A DNA stretch of 64,000 nucleotides. It comes from DASXUX01 sp036504595. GTDB taxonomy: Bacteria > Planctomycetota > SZUA-567 > H5-PLA8. This document shows positions 16,674-24,024 of this stretch, in pieces. Positions within the stretch are counted from its first letter, which is position 1, and each line of letters opens with the position of its first letter. The notes under the pieces are model-generated. The model saw only the letters and a program-made list of their open reading frames with translations, searched no databases and was not told where the DNA came from. The translations under genes were made by a program, and so were the position numbers. The stretch covers positions 1 to 64,000 of the forward strand of contig DASXUX010000097.1 in assembly GCA_036504595.1 (NCBI GenBank), given 5' to 3'.

Positions 16674-16932
16674 GTGCACGTTCCTTATGAGTAAGAAGAA
16701 CGTTGCAGCGAAGTGGGGCGGAGGCAAGGGAAAAATGGGAGCGTTGTGCCCGCATCTACTACATAGTAGTAGTGAGCGCGGGCAACCAACGGCAAACGGA
16801 GCTCCGGCACAGAATCTGGTGCGCTGCACGGGCAATCCACGCCGCGAACGGCACTGGTCCATGATATCTACGCGAGTTGCGCGGCGTGGCCTGCCCGTGC
16901 CACACAGCTATGGTCACGGTTCTGATGGGCGT
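16674..16932. other. Intergenic region with large inverted repeat
   Basis: No gene is seen. Arms CACGGGCAATCCACGCCGCG (16827-16846) and CGCGGCGTGGCCTGCCCGTG (16880-16899) pair at 18 of 20 positions. The right flank CCACACAGCTATGGTCACGG continues into GTTCTGA, which resembles the flank of another hairpin at 55143-55204. A small ACTACATAGTAGT palindrome lies at about 16757-16771. Confidence 0.65.
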
Positions 16933-18795
16933 TTATTGTTTTCCGGCTGGTTTGAGGAGCCAGGCTTTCCAGTCGGATTCGAGGGCGTCGAGGGTGGCGG
17001 CGCCGGAGAGGCGGAGGAGTTCGTCGGGGGCTTTGGTGTCGGAGCGGGTGGATTTGAGCATGGCGGCGGCGTCGGCGAGGCTTTTGGATTGGGTGAGGTA
17101 GGCGAGCAGAGCGTAGCCTTCGGCGTAGAAAAATTCGGGGTCTCGAGGGTAGTCGGTGAGGGTCAGCAATTCGGAAAGTGGGATGAAGTTCTGGCTTTTC
17201 AGGCGCAGGTTGATGAAGTTCATGAAGTATTCGTGGCGGAAGCGGGGTTCCATCATGACCGCGAAGCCTTCATGCAGGGCCTTAGGAAGCCATGCGATCT
17301 CGCGCAGGTTCTCGTTGACGAGCAGATGCGTGATCTCGTGGGTGAGGACGGAGGTCAGCAGGCGCGGCGCGGTCTGCCAGGAGTGAATCTGCAGGTCCAC
17401 GCAGTGAAGGCCTTGCTTGGTCGCTCGCGAGACGCCGCCGGTCCATTCGGGCTGACCGGTGCGCGCGGTGTATTCGGCCTGCGTGCGGTGGAGGTAGATC
17501 TTGGCTTTGCCCTGCCAAGATCGCAGTCCCAGATCGGACATGACGCGGGTGCGCGCGGCTTCAGCGCGGAGGGATGCTTCGCGGGCGAGCGCTTCGTTGT
17601 AGTGGAAGAAGACGAAATTCTCGGATTCGAACTTCTGAGCGGGGCCGGCGCTGCTGATCGCGTAGCCGGTCAGGTCCGCGGCGGTGGTGTCGATGTGCAG
17701 CTTGCCGGTGAACTTGATTTCAGCTTCGAGGCGCCTGCGCAGATCGGCGAGGTAATCGGGCGTGGGGTTGGCGACGCGCGTCCCGAGGGCTCGCGCGTAG
17801 AAGTCGGCGGCAGATGGTATTCGTTTGAGTTCTTCTTCGACGCGGCCGGCCACATAAAGGGCATGCTTGCTGTTAGGGGCGAATTCGAGCGCACGCTTGA
17901 GGTCGGTTTGCGCGGAAGCGATATCGCCGCGCGCCAGGCAGTCGAGAATTCCCGGAAGTGAGCAGGCGCAATAGAGGTTTTCCAACTGGTCGCCGAGTTT
18001 GGGGTCCAGGCGCATGGCGGCTTCAAGCTGGCCGACGGCGTTCAGGCGCTGGCCGGAATCTCCGAAGCGGAGCGCGAGCTTGAGGTGGCATTGAGCCATG
18101 TCCGGCGCGATGGCGGCGCGCATGTCGGGCGAGACGGTCAGGATGTACTCGAAGGTCTTGACGGCCTGTTCAAGGCGGTTGTCGGAAGCGAATTTGCGGG
18201 CGAGTTCGACGGAATCGGTGACTTCGGCTTCCTGCGCGTGAAGTTCCTTCAACGCGTCGGCGGCGGCGTGGGAGACCAGTTCGGCTTTGGGGTCGAGCTT
18301 GAGGAGTTGTTCGAGGGCGGTTTTGGCTTCAGCGAGGCGGCCGACGGTGCGGTACTTCTTGCCTTGAAGCCAGAGCGCGGTGCCGAGCATGCGCCGGGCT
18401 TCGTTGGAGCTCGGATCGGCCTTGCAAGCCTCTTCAAAGGCTTCAATGGCGCTCTCGAAGCGTTCGCCTTGAAGGAGGCGGCGGCCGAGAGCGAGGCGGT
18501 AGTCGCAGGGTGCCTGGCGTTCAATCGCCTCCACTTCGGAACGCTGAAGTTTGACCTGGCCGGCGGGGACTTTGAGGATGACGCCGTCGGCGTCGTCCTT
18601 GATGACTTCGCCTTCGAGGGTCTTGCCATTTTTGAGGAAGACGGTGTCGGCGAGCACCGGGTAAGACGCGAGCAGAAAACAAAGCGTGAGCACAGCCCGT
18701 TTGGGGACGGGGAGACGGGGGGACGGGGAGACGGGGGGATTGCGGACTGCGGAGATCAATCCGCAATCCGCAATCCGCAAACCGCAATCGCGCAT
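16933..18795 (-). CDS. Exported TPR protein with MA-clan peptidase-like C-terminal domain
   Basis: The 620-aa protein has a hydrophobic export segment around AVLTLCFLLASYPVLADT (about residues 34-51), then VFLKNGKTLEGEVI, an SH3-like strand repeat common in PVC exported proteins. TPR helices cover residues 90-350. The C-terminal domain has SVLTHEITHLLVNENLREI and ALHEGFAV, a gluzincin HExxH with a downstream Glu. Its ATG overlaps the stop of the preceding gene (TAATG), so translation is probably coupled. The first 30 residues (RDCGLRIADCGL and onward) are encoded by ATCCGCA-type heptads and G-rich repeat, an odd leader. GTG 18693 inside the export segment is a less likely start. Confidence 0.75.
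   Translation of the reverse strand: MRDCGLRIADCGLISAVRNPPVSPSPRLPVPKRAVLTLCFLLASYPVLADTVFLKNGKTLEGEVIKDDADGVILKVPAGQVKLQRSEVEAIERQAPCDYRLALGRRLLQGERFESAIEAFEEACKADPSSNEARRMLGTALWLQGKKYRTVGRLAEAKTALEQLLKLDPKAELVSHAAADALKELHAQEAEVTDSVELARKFASDNRLEQAVKTFEYILTVSPDMRAAIAPDMAQCHLKLALRFGDSGQRLNAVGQLEAAMRLDPKLGDQLENLYCACSLPGILDCLARGDIASAQTDLKRALEFAPNSKHALYVAGRVEEELKRIPSAADFYARALGTRVANPTPDYLADLRRRLEAEIKFTGKLHIDTTAADLTGYAISSAGPAQKFESENFVFFHYNEALAREASLRAEAARTRVMSDLGLRSWQGKAKIYLHRTQAEYTARTGQPEWTGGVSRATKQGLHCVDLQIHSWQTAPRLLTSVLTHEITHLLVNENLREIAWLPKALHEGFAVMMEPRFRHEYFMNFINLRLKSQNFIPLSELLTLTDYPRDPEFFYAEGYALLAYLTQSKSLADAAAMLKSTRSDTKAPDELLRLSGAATLDALESDWKAWLLKPAGKQ
18708..18789. repeat. G-rich and ATCCGCA heptad tract at gene start
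   Basis: GGGGAGACGGGGGGAC units (18708-18740) are followed by ATCCGCA heptads (about 18757-18789). On the minus strand both are translated as the leader of the TPR protein. Confidence 0.8.
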
Positions 18796-19340
18796 TACTT
18801 GCCTTTGCCGAAGTCTTTGAGTTCGGTCGTGCTTTTGCCCATCTCGCCCATCTGGGTTTCGGTCTTGACCATGCCGCCGAGGGGGACTTCGGCGGGGGCG
18901 ACCCACACCTTGGATTTCATGGTCATCTGCATCTGCGGGGTCTTCATGTCGATCTCGTACTGGGTCCAGTGTGCCTTAAAGGTCTTGCCGCCGACGGTGA
19001 TGCTTTCATCGCCCTCGCCGAGGAGCTTAGGCTTGACGTCGCCCTGGGCCATCTGCTTGATGGGGTCGTATTTTTCGTTGAGCTTGATTTTTACTTCTTG
19101 TTTCATGTCGCGGCCCATCATCTTCGTGGTGATTTCCATGGTGGCTTCTTCTTCGGTCTTGGCAATCAGCGTCTGCTTCATGCCCATTTCGGTCTTCATG
19201 CCACCCATGTCGTTGCTCGTTTTGTATTCGACCCAGTCGCCAATGTTGGCTTTCTTGAATGGGTGTTCAACGTCGGCGGAATAGGCGGCCGCGACCAGAG
19301 TGCATAGAACGGCCAGCAACAGACGATACTTCAAAAGCAT
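18795..19340 (-). CDS. Small secreted protein, unknown function
   Basis: The 181-aa protein has a clear signal peptide (LLKYRLLLAVLCTLVAAAYS, cleavage before ADVEHPF). The mature part is methionine- and lysine-rich and strand-forming, with GDWVEYKTSNDMGGMKTEM and paired TMEITTKMMG/VKIKLNEKYD strands, suggesting a beta-barrel-like fold. No family is recognised with confidence. ATG 19340 has GGAGG at ideal spacing; the longer frame to 19445 is not supported. It is coupled to the TPR-peptidase gene downstream. Confidence 0.8.
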   Translation of the reverse strand: MLLKYRLLLAVLCTLVAAAYSADVEHPFKKANIGDWVEYKTSNDMGGMKTEMGMKQTLIAKTEEEATMEITTKMMGRDMKQEVKIKLNEKYDPIKQMAQGDVKPKLLGEGDESITVGGKTFKAHWTQYEIDMKTPQMQMTMKSKVWVAPAEVPLGGMVKTETQMGEMGKSTTELKDFGKGK

Positions 19341-19537
19341 TTTACTTCCCTCCTTGTGGTTGGAGTCGCTCGGGGTTGCATCAGCAGTCGAGTGCGAATC
19401 CATGTGAATGGAACGGCAGCAGCTACGGAGGAACAATTTTGACAAGCGCGAGTGAAGAAGTCAATTCAGAAGCGTGGCGGTGTTGGAGTGTGCAATGTCA
19501 ATTTGGCAAAATGAACGGGCGAGGAAACGCTGAATTT

Positions 19538-19771
19538 TCAGGGGCAGGCGGTTTCCTCGCTTGACGAATCCGCATCATCGACGGTGCCTTGCGGCGTCGT
19601 GTCGAGGGTGTCCTGACTGGTACCTGCGTCGGGGACGTGCCCGACGATTCCGCAGCAGGGGCAGATGCGTTTTTCAATAGGGACAAAGTGTTTGCACTCG
19701 GGATTTTGGCACTCCACAGTGGTAAAACCAATGTAGGCGCCGGGTGTTTTGCATGCTGGGCATCGCGACAT
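19538..19771 (-). CDS. Small double zinc-ribbon protein
   Basis: The 77-aa protein carries CPACKTPG, CQNPECKHF and CPCCGIVGH, about seven cysteines in CxxC-type knuckles over its first 45 residues. An acidic, Thr/Ser-rich tail with no fold signal follows. ATG 19771 lies eight bases after a GGAGG. It could bind zinc or nucleic acid; no specific function can be assigned. Confidence 0.7.
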   Translation of the reverse strand: MSRCPACKTPGAYIGFTTVECQNPECKHFVPIEKRICPCCGIVGHVPDAGTSQDTLDTTPQGTVDDADSSSEETACP

Positions 19772-19899
19772 AGGCAATTCCTCCAAACGCCGTAAAGGAA
19801 CCCCAATCAGAAACGGGGCATATCATTTACGTTAGATCACGATGCTAATATTGCGCCAGATTCAACAAAAATGGAGTTCCAAGAATGTGTGGGCAGTTG

Positions 19900-19928
19900 T
19901 TGACACCGGCTCCGGAATGCTCTATGAA
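19900..19928 (+). promoter_or_regulatory. Candidate sigma-70 promoter for the atp operon
   Basis: A perfect -35 TTGACA (19900-19905), a 17-base spacer and a -10-like TATGAA (19923-19928) lie upstream of atpZ on the coding strand. The -10 matches consensus at 4 of 6. Confidence 0.45.
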
Positions 19929-20148
19929 AAAGGAAGTTCAACTTCCCGGCGTTGGGGGACGCTGCGGGGAAGTTGCGTGCGAATTTTAAGTTGTACTGCA
20001 GGATTGAACGAGGTGCTGGAGGGGGTTTCCGGGCGGATCACAGGCCCGGAGCGTTTCTGCGCGACTTCCGGGCAACACGTCTTCTGGTTCGATCCGAGAA
20101 ACTTTTAGCCCCACACACGGCAACGCGGCAGGCGCGCTGATGGCGCTT

Positions 20149-20200
20149 TTGATTTTGGATTTTGGATATTAGATTTTGGATTTTGGATTCAGAAGTTTGG
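20149..20200. repeat. GATTTTG heptad array before atpZ
   Basis: Seven or so degenerate 7-base units (GATTTTG, GATATTA, GATTCAG) end just before the atpZ start. They extend the atpZ frame upstream artificially (to 20162). Confidence 0.85.
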
Positions 20201-20215
20201 ATTTTGGGATTGGGA

Positions 20216-20446
20216 ATGGGCGGCCGCCGGGAAGAAGAGCCAAAGCCCTCGACACGCAAAGAAAATGACGCGAGTTTGTGGCGGTTGCTGAACCTGGGCG
20301 TGCAGTTGGCGGGGACGGTGGCGGTGTTCGTGGCGGTGGGGTGGTGGTTGGACAACCGCTTCGGCTGGTCGCCGTGGGGAGTGTTAATAGCTGGGATGTT
20401 GGGCATCAGCGCCGGGCTGTACCAGTTTGTGAAAGACGCATCGTGA
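20216..20446 (+). CDS. atpZ: AtpZ/AtpI-family ATP synthase accessory membrane protein
   Basis: The 76-aa protein has a basic N-terminus and two transmembrane helices (about residues 28-48 and 54-72). The VQLAGTVAVFVAVGWWLDNRFGWSPW segment with a conserved W-L-D is typical of the AtpZ/Q family encoded at the head of atp operons. AtpZ is thought to act with AtpI in c-ring assembly or ion supply. The ATG at 20216 is preferred because upstream codons are heptad repeat. Its TGA overlaps the GTG of the next gene (GTGA). Confidence 0.8.
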   Translation: MGGRREEEPKPSTRKENDASLWRLLNLGVQLAGTVAVFVAVGWWLDNRFGWSPWGVLIAGMLGISAGLYQFVKDAS

Positions 20447-20889
20447 GCGGACGGGAAGCAGGAATTGGTTTGCTGGGACTGGCCGCGCTGAGCGGGTTGA
20501 CGGCGCTGGGCGCCGAGGCGGCCGGGCGAGTGGACGCGGGGCTGCGCGGGGCGGTTTACGCCGGCGGGCTGGGCGGGATTCTGCTGAGCGTGGCCGGGTT
20601 TGCGGTTGTGCTGAAGCTGGCGCGCATTCCGGCGCAGGATCCGGCGTTCTGGAAATGGTGGGGCGGCGGGATGCTCCTTAGACTGGCGTTGTTGGGCGTG
20701 CTGGCGGCGGCGCTGATGGTGATGTTCACCGGCACGGATGAGCTCGCCCCAAACGGACGGGGCGAGCACATCCGTGGCACCACTGGGGCGCTGCTGGCAC
20801 TGGCTGTGGTGTATCTGGCAGGGATGTTCAGTGAAAGCATTTGGCTTTACAGAAGATTGCTGAAGAACGGGACAGCGGGGCATGGCTGA
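20443..20889 (+). CDS. atpI: AtpI-like ATP synthase subunit I
   Basis: The 148-aa integral membrane protein has four predicted helices, lies between atpZ and atpB, and matches AtpI in size and position; sequence similarity is loose. The start is GTG 20443 in a GTGA overlap with atpZ. Between helices 3 and 4 the frame crosses a hairpin at 20731-20779 that encodes GTDELAPNGRGEHIRGTT, an unusual repeat-derived loop. The 3' end overlaps atpB by 8 bp, so translation is coupled. Confidence 0.7.
   Translation: MSGREAGIGLLGLAALSGLTALGAEAAGRVDAGLRGAVYAGGLGGILLSVAGFAVVLKLARIPAQDPAFWKWWGGGMLLRLALLGVLAAALMVMFTGTDELAPNGRGEHIRGTTGALLALAVVYLAGMFSESIWLYRRLLKNGTAGHG
20731..20779. repeat. In-frame hairpin inside atpI
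   Basis: Arm GGCACGGATGAGCTCGCCCC (20731-20750) pairs with 20759-20778 at 18 of 20 positions around an 8-base loop. It is translated as a hydrophilic loop of AtpI. Confidence 0.8.
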
Positions 20890-21832
20890 AGAACAACCAA
20901 AAGCAGAACACGAAGTCGAGCACGGCGGTGAACATGCCGGCGAGCACGACGGCGGCCACGCCGAAGGACATGGCGAGAGCAAGGGGCCGCCGGACGCGAT
21001 GTCTCACATCGCCGACAAAGTCATGTTTGGCCTGAGCGCCGATGGCAACGTGGTGTGGAAGCCCTACGGCGATCACGGTGGCAGCCATGTGCTGGTGGCC
21101 GGATACGCTCCGCAGCAGCTCGGCCCGGTGAAGCTTGAGTTTACCAAGCACATGCTGGACGTGACGGTGGTCGCAGGGGTTTTCTTTGCTCTGGCGATGG
21201 CGGTGTCGCAACGAGTCGTTGCGGGCTTGCGGATGAACAAAGCGCCGAAGGGGGCGCTGGCCAACGCGTTCGAAGCGGTGGTCGTGTTCATTCGCGATGA
21301 GATCGTGGTGCCGGTGGGCGGGCATCACCTGGGCCATTACACGCCGTTGTTCATCACGTATTTCCTGTTCATCCTCATCGCGAATCTGATCGGCATGATC
21401 CCCGAAGCGGGGACGGCGACAGGGAACTTCTTCGTGACGTTCGGGCTGGCTCTATCGGTATACCTGCTGATCTGGACGCTGGGCATGTATAACCAGGGGC
21501 CGATCAAGTACATCATGCATCTGGTGCCGCCGGGCACGCCGCTGCTCCTGTGGCCGCTCCTGTTTGTGCTCGAAATAACCGGACCGATCATCAAGTGTTT
21601 TGTGCTGAGCGTGCGGTTGTTTGCGAACATGATCGCGGGGCATCTGATTATCGGGACGATCCTGGGACTGACGACGCTGGCAGGCGGCATGGGCTGGTTG
21701 ATGATCGGCGTGGGCGTGCCGCTGGCGTTTGGAATTGGCTTGCTGGAAATTCTGGTTTGCTTCCTGCAAGCGTACGTGTTCACGATGCTGGCCGTCGTCT
21801 TCATTGGCGCGGCGGTGCACCCGGAACATTAG
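20882..21832 (+). CDS. atpB: F1Fo ATP synthase subunit a
   Basis: The 316-aa Fo stator channel subunit has the conserved arginine in VRLFANMIAGH near residue 247, which pairs with the c-ring carboxylate. Helices match the family (LFITYFLFILIANLIGMIPE; FLQAYVFTMLAVVFIG). The N-terminus is unusual: about 35 residues rich in His and Glu (HEVEHGGEHAGEHDGGHAEGHGE) precede the first family-conserved region. These could bind metal or sense pH; that is inference. The gene overlaps atpI by 8 bp. Confidence 0.95.
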   Translation: MAEEQPKAEHEVEHGGEHAGEHDGGHAEGHGESKGPPDAMSHIADKVMFGLSADGNVVWKPYGDHGGSHVLVAGYAPQQLGPVKLEFTKHMLDVTVVAGVFFALAMAVSQRVVAGLRMNKAPKGALANAFEAVVVFIRDEIVVPVGGHHLGHYTPLFITYFLFILIANLIGMIPEAGTATGNFFVTFGLALSVYLLIWTLGMYNQGPIKYIMHLVPPGTPLLLWPLLFVLEITGPIIKCFVLSVRLFANMIAGHLIIGTILGLTTLAGGMGWLMIGVGVPLAFGIGLLEILVCFLQAYVFTMLAVVFIGAAVHPEH

Positions 21833-22083
21833 TAGGCAGTTGGTAGTGGCAGCAGGCAGGAGCAGGAAGGCGGAGGCAGGAACGGCAAGCGTTGACTGCT
21901 TACTGCGGCTGCTTACTACCTACTGGCAGTACAAGGCTGGCGGCGCTCCTGGGAGCGTGCGCCTCACTGCGTAAGTCGGCGGCGCAGCAGATGCCGCCGC
22001 GGCGGGTAGAAGAGCCGGGGCCATTCATTGAGATGGCCGGATAGAGAGTGCCCCTGACGGGGCGGACGGAAGGAGAAGCGGTT
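21833..22083. other. Intergenic repeats between atpB and atpE
   Basis: No gene is seen. GGCAGTTGG/GGCAGCAGGC words (21833-21890) are followed by their near-complements (GCTTACTGCGGCTGCTTACT, about 21896-21920), so the region can form a long stem. The same words occur at 56310-56390 and in the leader of the gene at 55061. Confidence 0.6.
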
Positions 22084-22311
22084 ATGGTTCCAGGAGTGGG
22101 CTTGATCGGGATTGGGTTGGGCATTGGGTTGGTGGTGTTTGGCGCGGCGCTGGGGATCGGCAAGTTGGCCGCGGCGTCGGTGGAATCGATCGCTCGGCAG
22201 CCGGAAGCGGCGGGCAACATTCGCGGCACGGCGATTATTCTCGCGGCGCTGATCGAAGGGTTTACGTTCTTCGCGCTCATCATCGCGTTCATGGGCGTGG
22301 GCAAGGTCTGA
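22084..22311 (+). CDS. atpE: F1Fo ATP synthase subunit c
   Basis: The 75-aa two-helix proteolipid of the c-ring has the glycine-rich helix 1 (GLIGIGLGIGLVVFGAALG), the SVESIARQPEA loop and helix 2 with the ion-carrying Glu58 in ALIEGFTFFALI. The residue after Glu58 is Gly, and the helix-1 position equivalent to the sodium-binding Gln is Ile, so proton coupling is favoured over sodium. ATG 22084 follows GGAGAAGCGG. A hairpin (arms GTGTGCCACTGC, 22320-22354) lies just downstream. Confidence 0.95.
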   Translation: MVPGVGLIGIGLGIGLVVFGAALGIGKLAAASVESIARQPEAAGNIRGTAIILAALIEGFTFFALIIAFMGVGKV

Positions 22312-22319
22312 GGCAAGGA

Positions 22320-22354
22320 GTGTGCCACTGCCGGCCAAGCCAGCAGTGGCACAC
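22320..22354. repeat. GTGTGCCACTGC hairpin after atpE
   Basis: Perfect 12-bp arms (22320-22331 and 22343-22354) surround an 11-base loop, with no T-tract. It could stabilise or attenuate the atpE message, which usually needs higher expression than its neighbours. Confidence 0.7.
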
Positions 22355-22600
22355 GGTGCTCTGTCGAGAGAAGAAGTGCTGAGTCCTGAGTGGTGAGTTG
22401 CAAGCCCGGCTGAAGCCGGCTGAGCAGAGTAATATAGGCCGCCCACCACCAGCTAAAGCTGGTGGCAAGCAACGGCCAGAAGCCGGCTAAACCCGGCTGT
22501 CAGAATGGGCGGGTGCCGGAGAACCCCAGCTAAAGCAGGGGTCTAGCAACGGCATGAAGCCGCCTGAAGGCGGATGGGAGTTCGGAGTTGGAGGTGAGCG
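22355..22600. other. Repeat-rich gap between atpE and atpF
   Basis: No gene. It holds GAGTCCTGAGTGGTGAGT heptad-like words and three AGCCGGCT/AAGCTGGTGG hairpin units separated by GGCAAGCAACGGCC or GTCTAGCAACGGC, an interspersed repeat unit of about 50 bp. Confidence 0.55.
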
Positions 22601-23101
22601 GTGCCTGATCTGTCGAATCCACAATGGCAGGTTTTGATCTGGTCGATCGTGGTCTTTTTTGGGCTTTTGGGCGTGCTATGGAAGTTCGCCTGGGGGCCGC
22701 TGATGCATGCGCTGGAAGCTCGCGAGAAGGGCATCCAGAACCGGATCGATGAGGCGGAGAAGAAGCACCAGGAAGCTCTGGCCAGGATGGCGGAGTACGA
22801 GAGGAAGATCAATGCGGCCAAGGACGACGCGGCGGAGATCATCGCGGAAGGCAAGCGCGATGTCGAGAAACTGAAGGCGGAGATTCTGGCGGAAGCCAAC
22901 AAGGAATCGGAGAAGACGCTGGAGCGGGCCAAGCACGAGATCACTTTGGCCAAGCAGACGGCGGTGCAGGAGATCCGCGACAAGGTCGTCGAGTTGGCCG
23001 CAGAAATGGCGGAGAAGGTCGTGGCGCGGGAAGTCAAGCCGGACGATCACCGGCGCTTCATTCAGGAGTCAATCGACCAGATTCGCGCGATGAACGGATA
23101 G
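22601..23101 (+). CDS. atpF: F1Fo ATP synthase subunit b
   Basis: The 166-aa peripheral-stalk protein has one membrane helix at residues 9-27 (WQVLIWSIVVFFGLLGVLW) followed by a long charged coiled coil typical of subunit b. The start is GTG 22601 with GGAGGTG just upstream. It is encoded in normal order before atpH. Confidence 0.95.
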   Translation: MPDLSNPQWQVLIWSIVVFFGLLGVLWKFAWGPLMHALEAREKGIQNRIDEAEKKHQEALARMAEYERKINAAKDDAAEIIAEGKRDVEKLKAEILAEANKESEKTLERAKHEITLAKQTAVQEIRDKVVELAAEMAEKVVAREVKPDDHRRFIQESIDQIRAMNG

Positions 23102-23200
23102 GGTTCAGGGGCCAGGGTTCAGGGTTTGTGGTTCAACAAATTGGCATTGAGTGACTGAGTGCCACTCAGCACTCACCAAGTACCAATTACCGAGTACCAG
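23101..23200. repeat. Heptad arrays between atpF and atpH
   Basis: GGGTTCA/GGGGCCA units (inverse of CCCTGAA) occupy 23101-23130. AGTGCC/ACTCAGC and AAGTACC/GAGTACC words follow to 23200. Confidence 0.7.
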
Positions 23201-23210
23201 AAGGGCAAAC

Positions 23211-23780
23211 ATGGCGGCTCAACAATCGAGTGTTGCATTCATCTATGCGGAAGCGCTTTACGGCGTGGCGCTGGAAGATGGGAATGTAATGCAGGTCGAA
23301 GAGGAACTGCTGGCTTTAGCGGACCTGATCCGCAAAGACCCGCAGGTACATCTGTTCCTCGAGACGCCAACGATTGCATTTTCAGAGAAGCGGAAAGTGC
23401 TGGAGAGCGCGCTGGCGCAGTTTTCGCAGCCGCTGCGCAATTTCCTGTACCTGGTGATCCAGCGCGAACGTGTGAGCCAGATCGAGGGCATGGTCGATGC
23501 GTTCCACGAGCGGGCCAACGAAGGGGCGGGGATCGCGGAATTCGATGTGAAGAGTGCGCGGGAACTTCTGCCGGACGAAGCCGAGCAGTTGAAGGAACTG
23601 CTGAACGGACGGTTCAAGCGGAAGATTTCGCTGCGGACCGGCGTTGAGCCGAAATTGCTGGGCGGTCTGGTGCTGCATCACAAAGGCTGGCAGTGGGACA
23701 CATCGCTGGCGCATCGGCTGCAGCGGTTGGTGCACAGCATGGAAGCATCGAAGAACACAACGGCAAACGTAACGGAGTGA
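23211..23780 (+). CDS. atpH: F1Fo ATP synthase subunit delta
   Basis: The 189-aa subunit links the stalk to the F1 head. The N-terminal helical domain (AFIYAEALYGVALEDGNVMQVEEELLAL) and the C-terminal GVEPKLLGGLVLHHKGWQWDTSL motif are diagnostic. ATG 23211 follows AAGGGCAAAC; the upstream in-frame extension to 23151 is repeat-derived. A 244-bp repeat block separates it from atpA. Confidence 0.93.
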   Translation: MAAQQSSVAFIYAEALYGVALEDGNVMQVEEELLALADLIRKDPQVHLFLETPTIAFSEKRKVLESALAQFSQPLRNFLYLVIQRERVSQIEGMVDAFHERANEGAGIAEFDVKSARELLPDEAEQLKELLNGRFKRKISLRTGVEPKLLGGLVLHHKGWQWDTSLAHRLQRLVHSMEASKNTTANVTE

Positions 23781-23866
23781 TTGCGGATTGCGCGGCGGCG
23801 CCGCGTCGCAAGGCAGGCCATGGGCTTGCGGTACGGATGAGCAAGGGGGCGAGATAGGGGCGAATG

Positions 23867-24002
23867 CCCCCTCACCCCTAACCCCTCTCCCTCGCGGGGG
23901 AGAGGGGGACCGGAGCAGCGGGCGAGACGCCCGCACTACGGATGGAAGGCAGGCCGGAGGCCTGCGGTACGAACAGCAGCGGGCTTCGGCGCCCGCACTA
24001 CA
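23867..24002. repeat. REP copy 3 plus three GC-rich hairpins upstream of atpA
   Basis: REP copy 3 spans 23867-23918. It is followed by GCGGGCGAGACGCCCGC-ACTAC, GCAGGCCGGAGGCCTGC-GGTAC and GCGGGCTTCGGCGCCCGC-ACTAC, three small hairpins each ending in an -TAC trinucleotide. This places four stable hairpins in the atp message just before atpA. Confidence 0.85.
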
Positions 24003-24024
24003 GACGGTGGAGATCTGAAGACAC

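Larger units (their letters stand above)
19772..20215. other. Leader region of the ATP synthase operon
   Basis: This stretch of about 440 bp has no convincing gene; an 88-codon plus-strand frame at 19842 lacks family features or a good start. It contains a sigma-70-like promoter (19900-19928). Its last 60 bases are GATTTTG heptads (20149-20200). If the promoter is used, the atp transcript has an untranslated leader of about 280 bases. Confidence 0.5.

Noticed and set aside
16654..17961. 435-codon plus-strand frame opposite the TPR gene
   Set aside because: Gly/Glu/Val-rich shadow of TPR codons, without start signal or domains.
19842..20108. 88-codon plus-strand frame upstream of atpZ
   Set aside because: No Shine-Dalgarno, no recognisable domain, and it spans the putative promoter and untranslated leader of the atp operon.
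22084..22311. Possibility of a sodium-coupled ATP synthase
   Set aside because: Subunit c has Gly after the ion-carrying Glu and Ile where sodium enzymes have Gln, so the sodium ligand set is absent.
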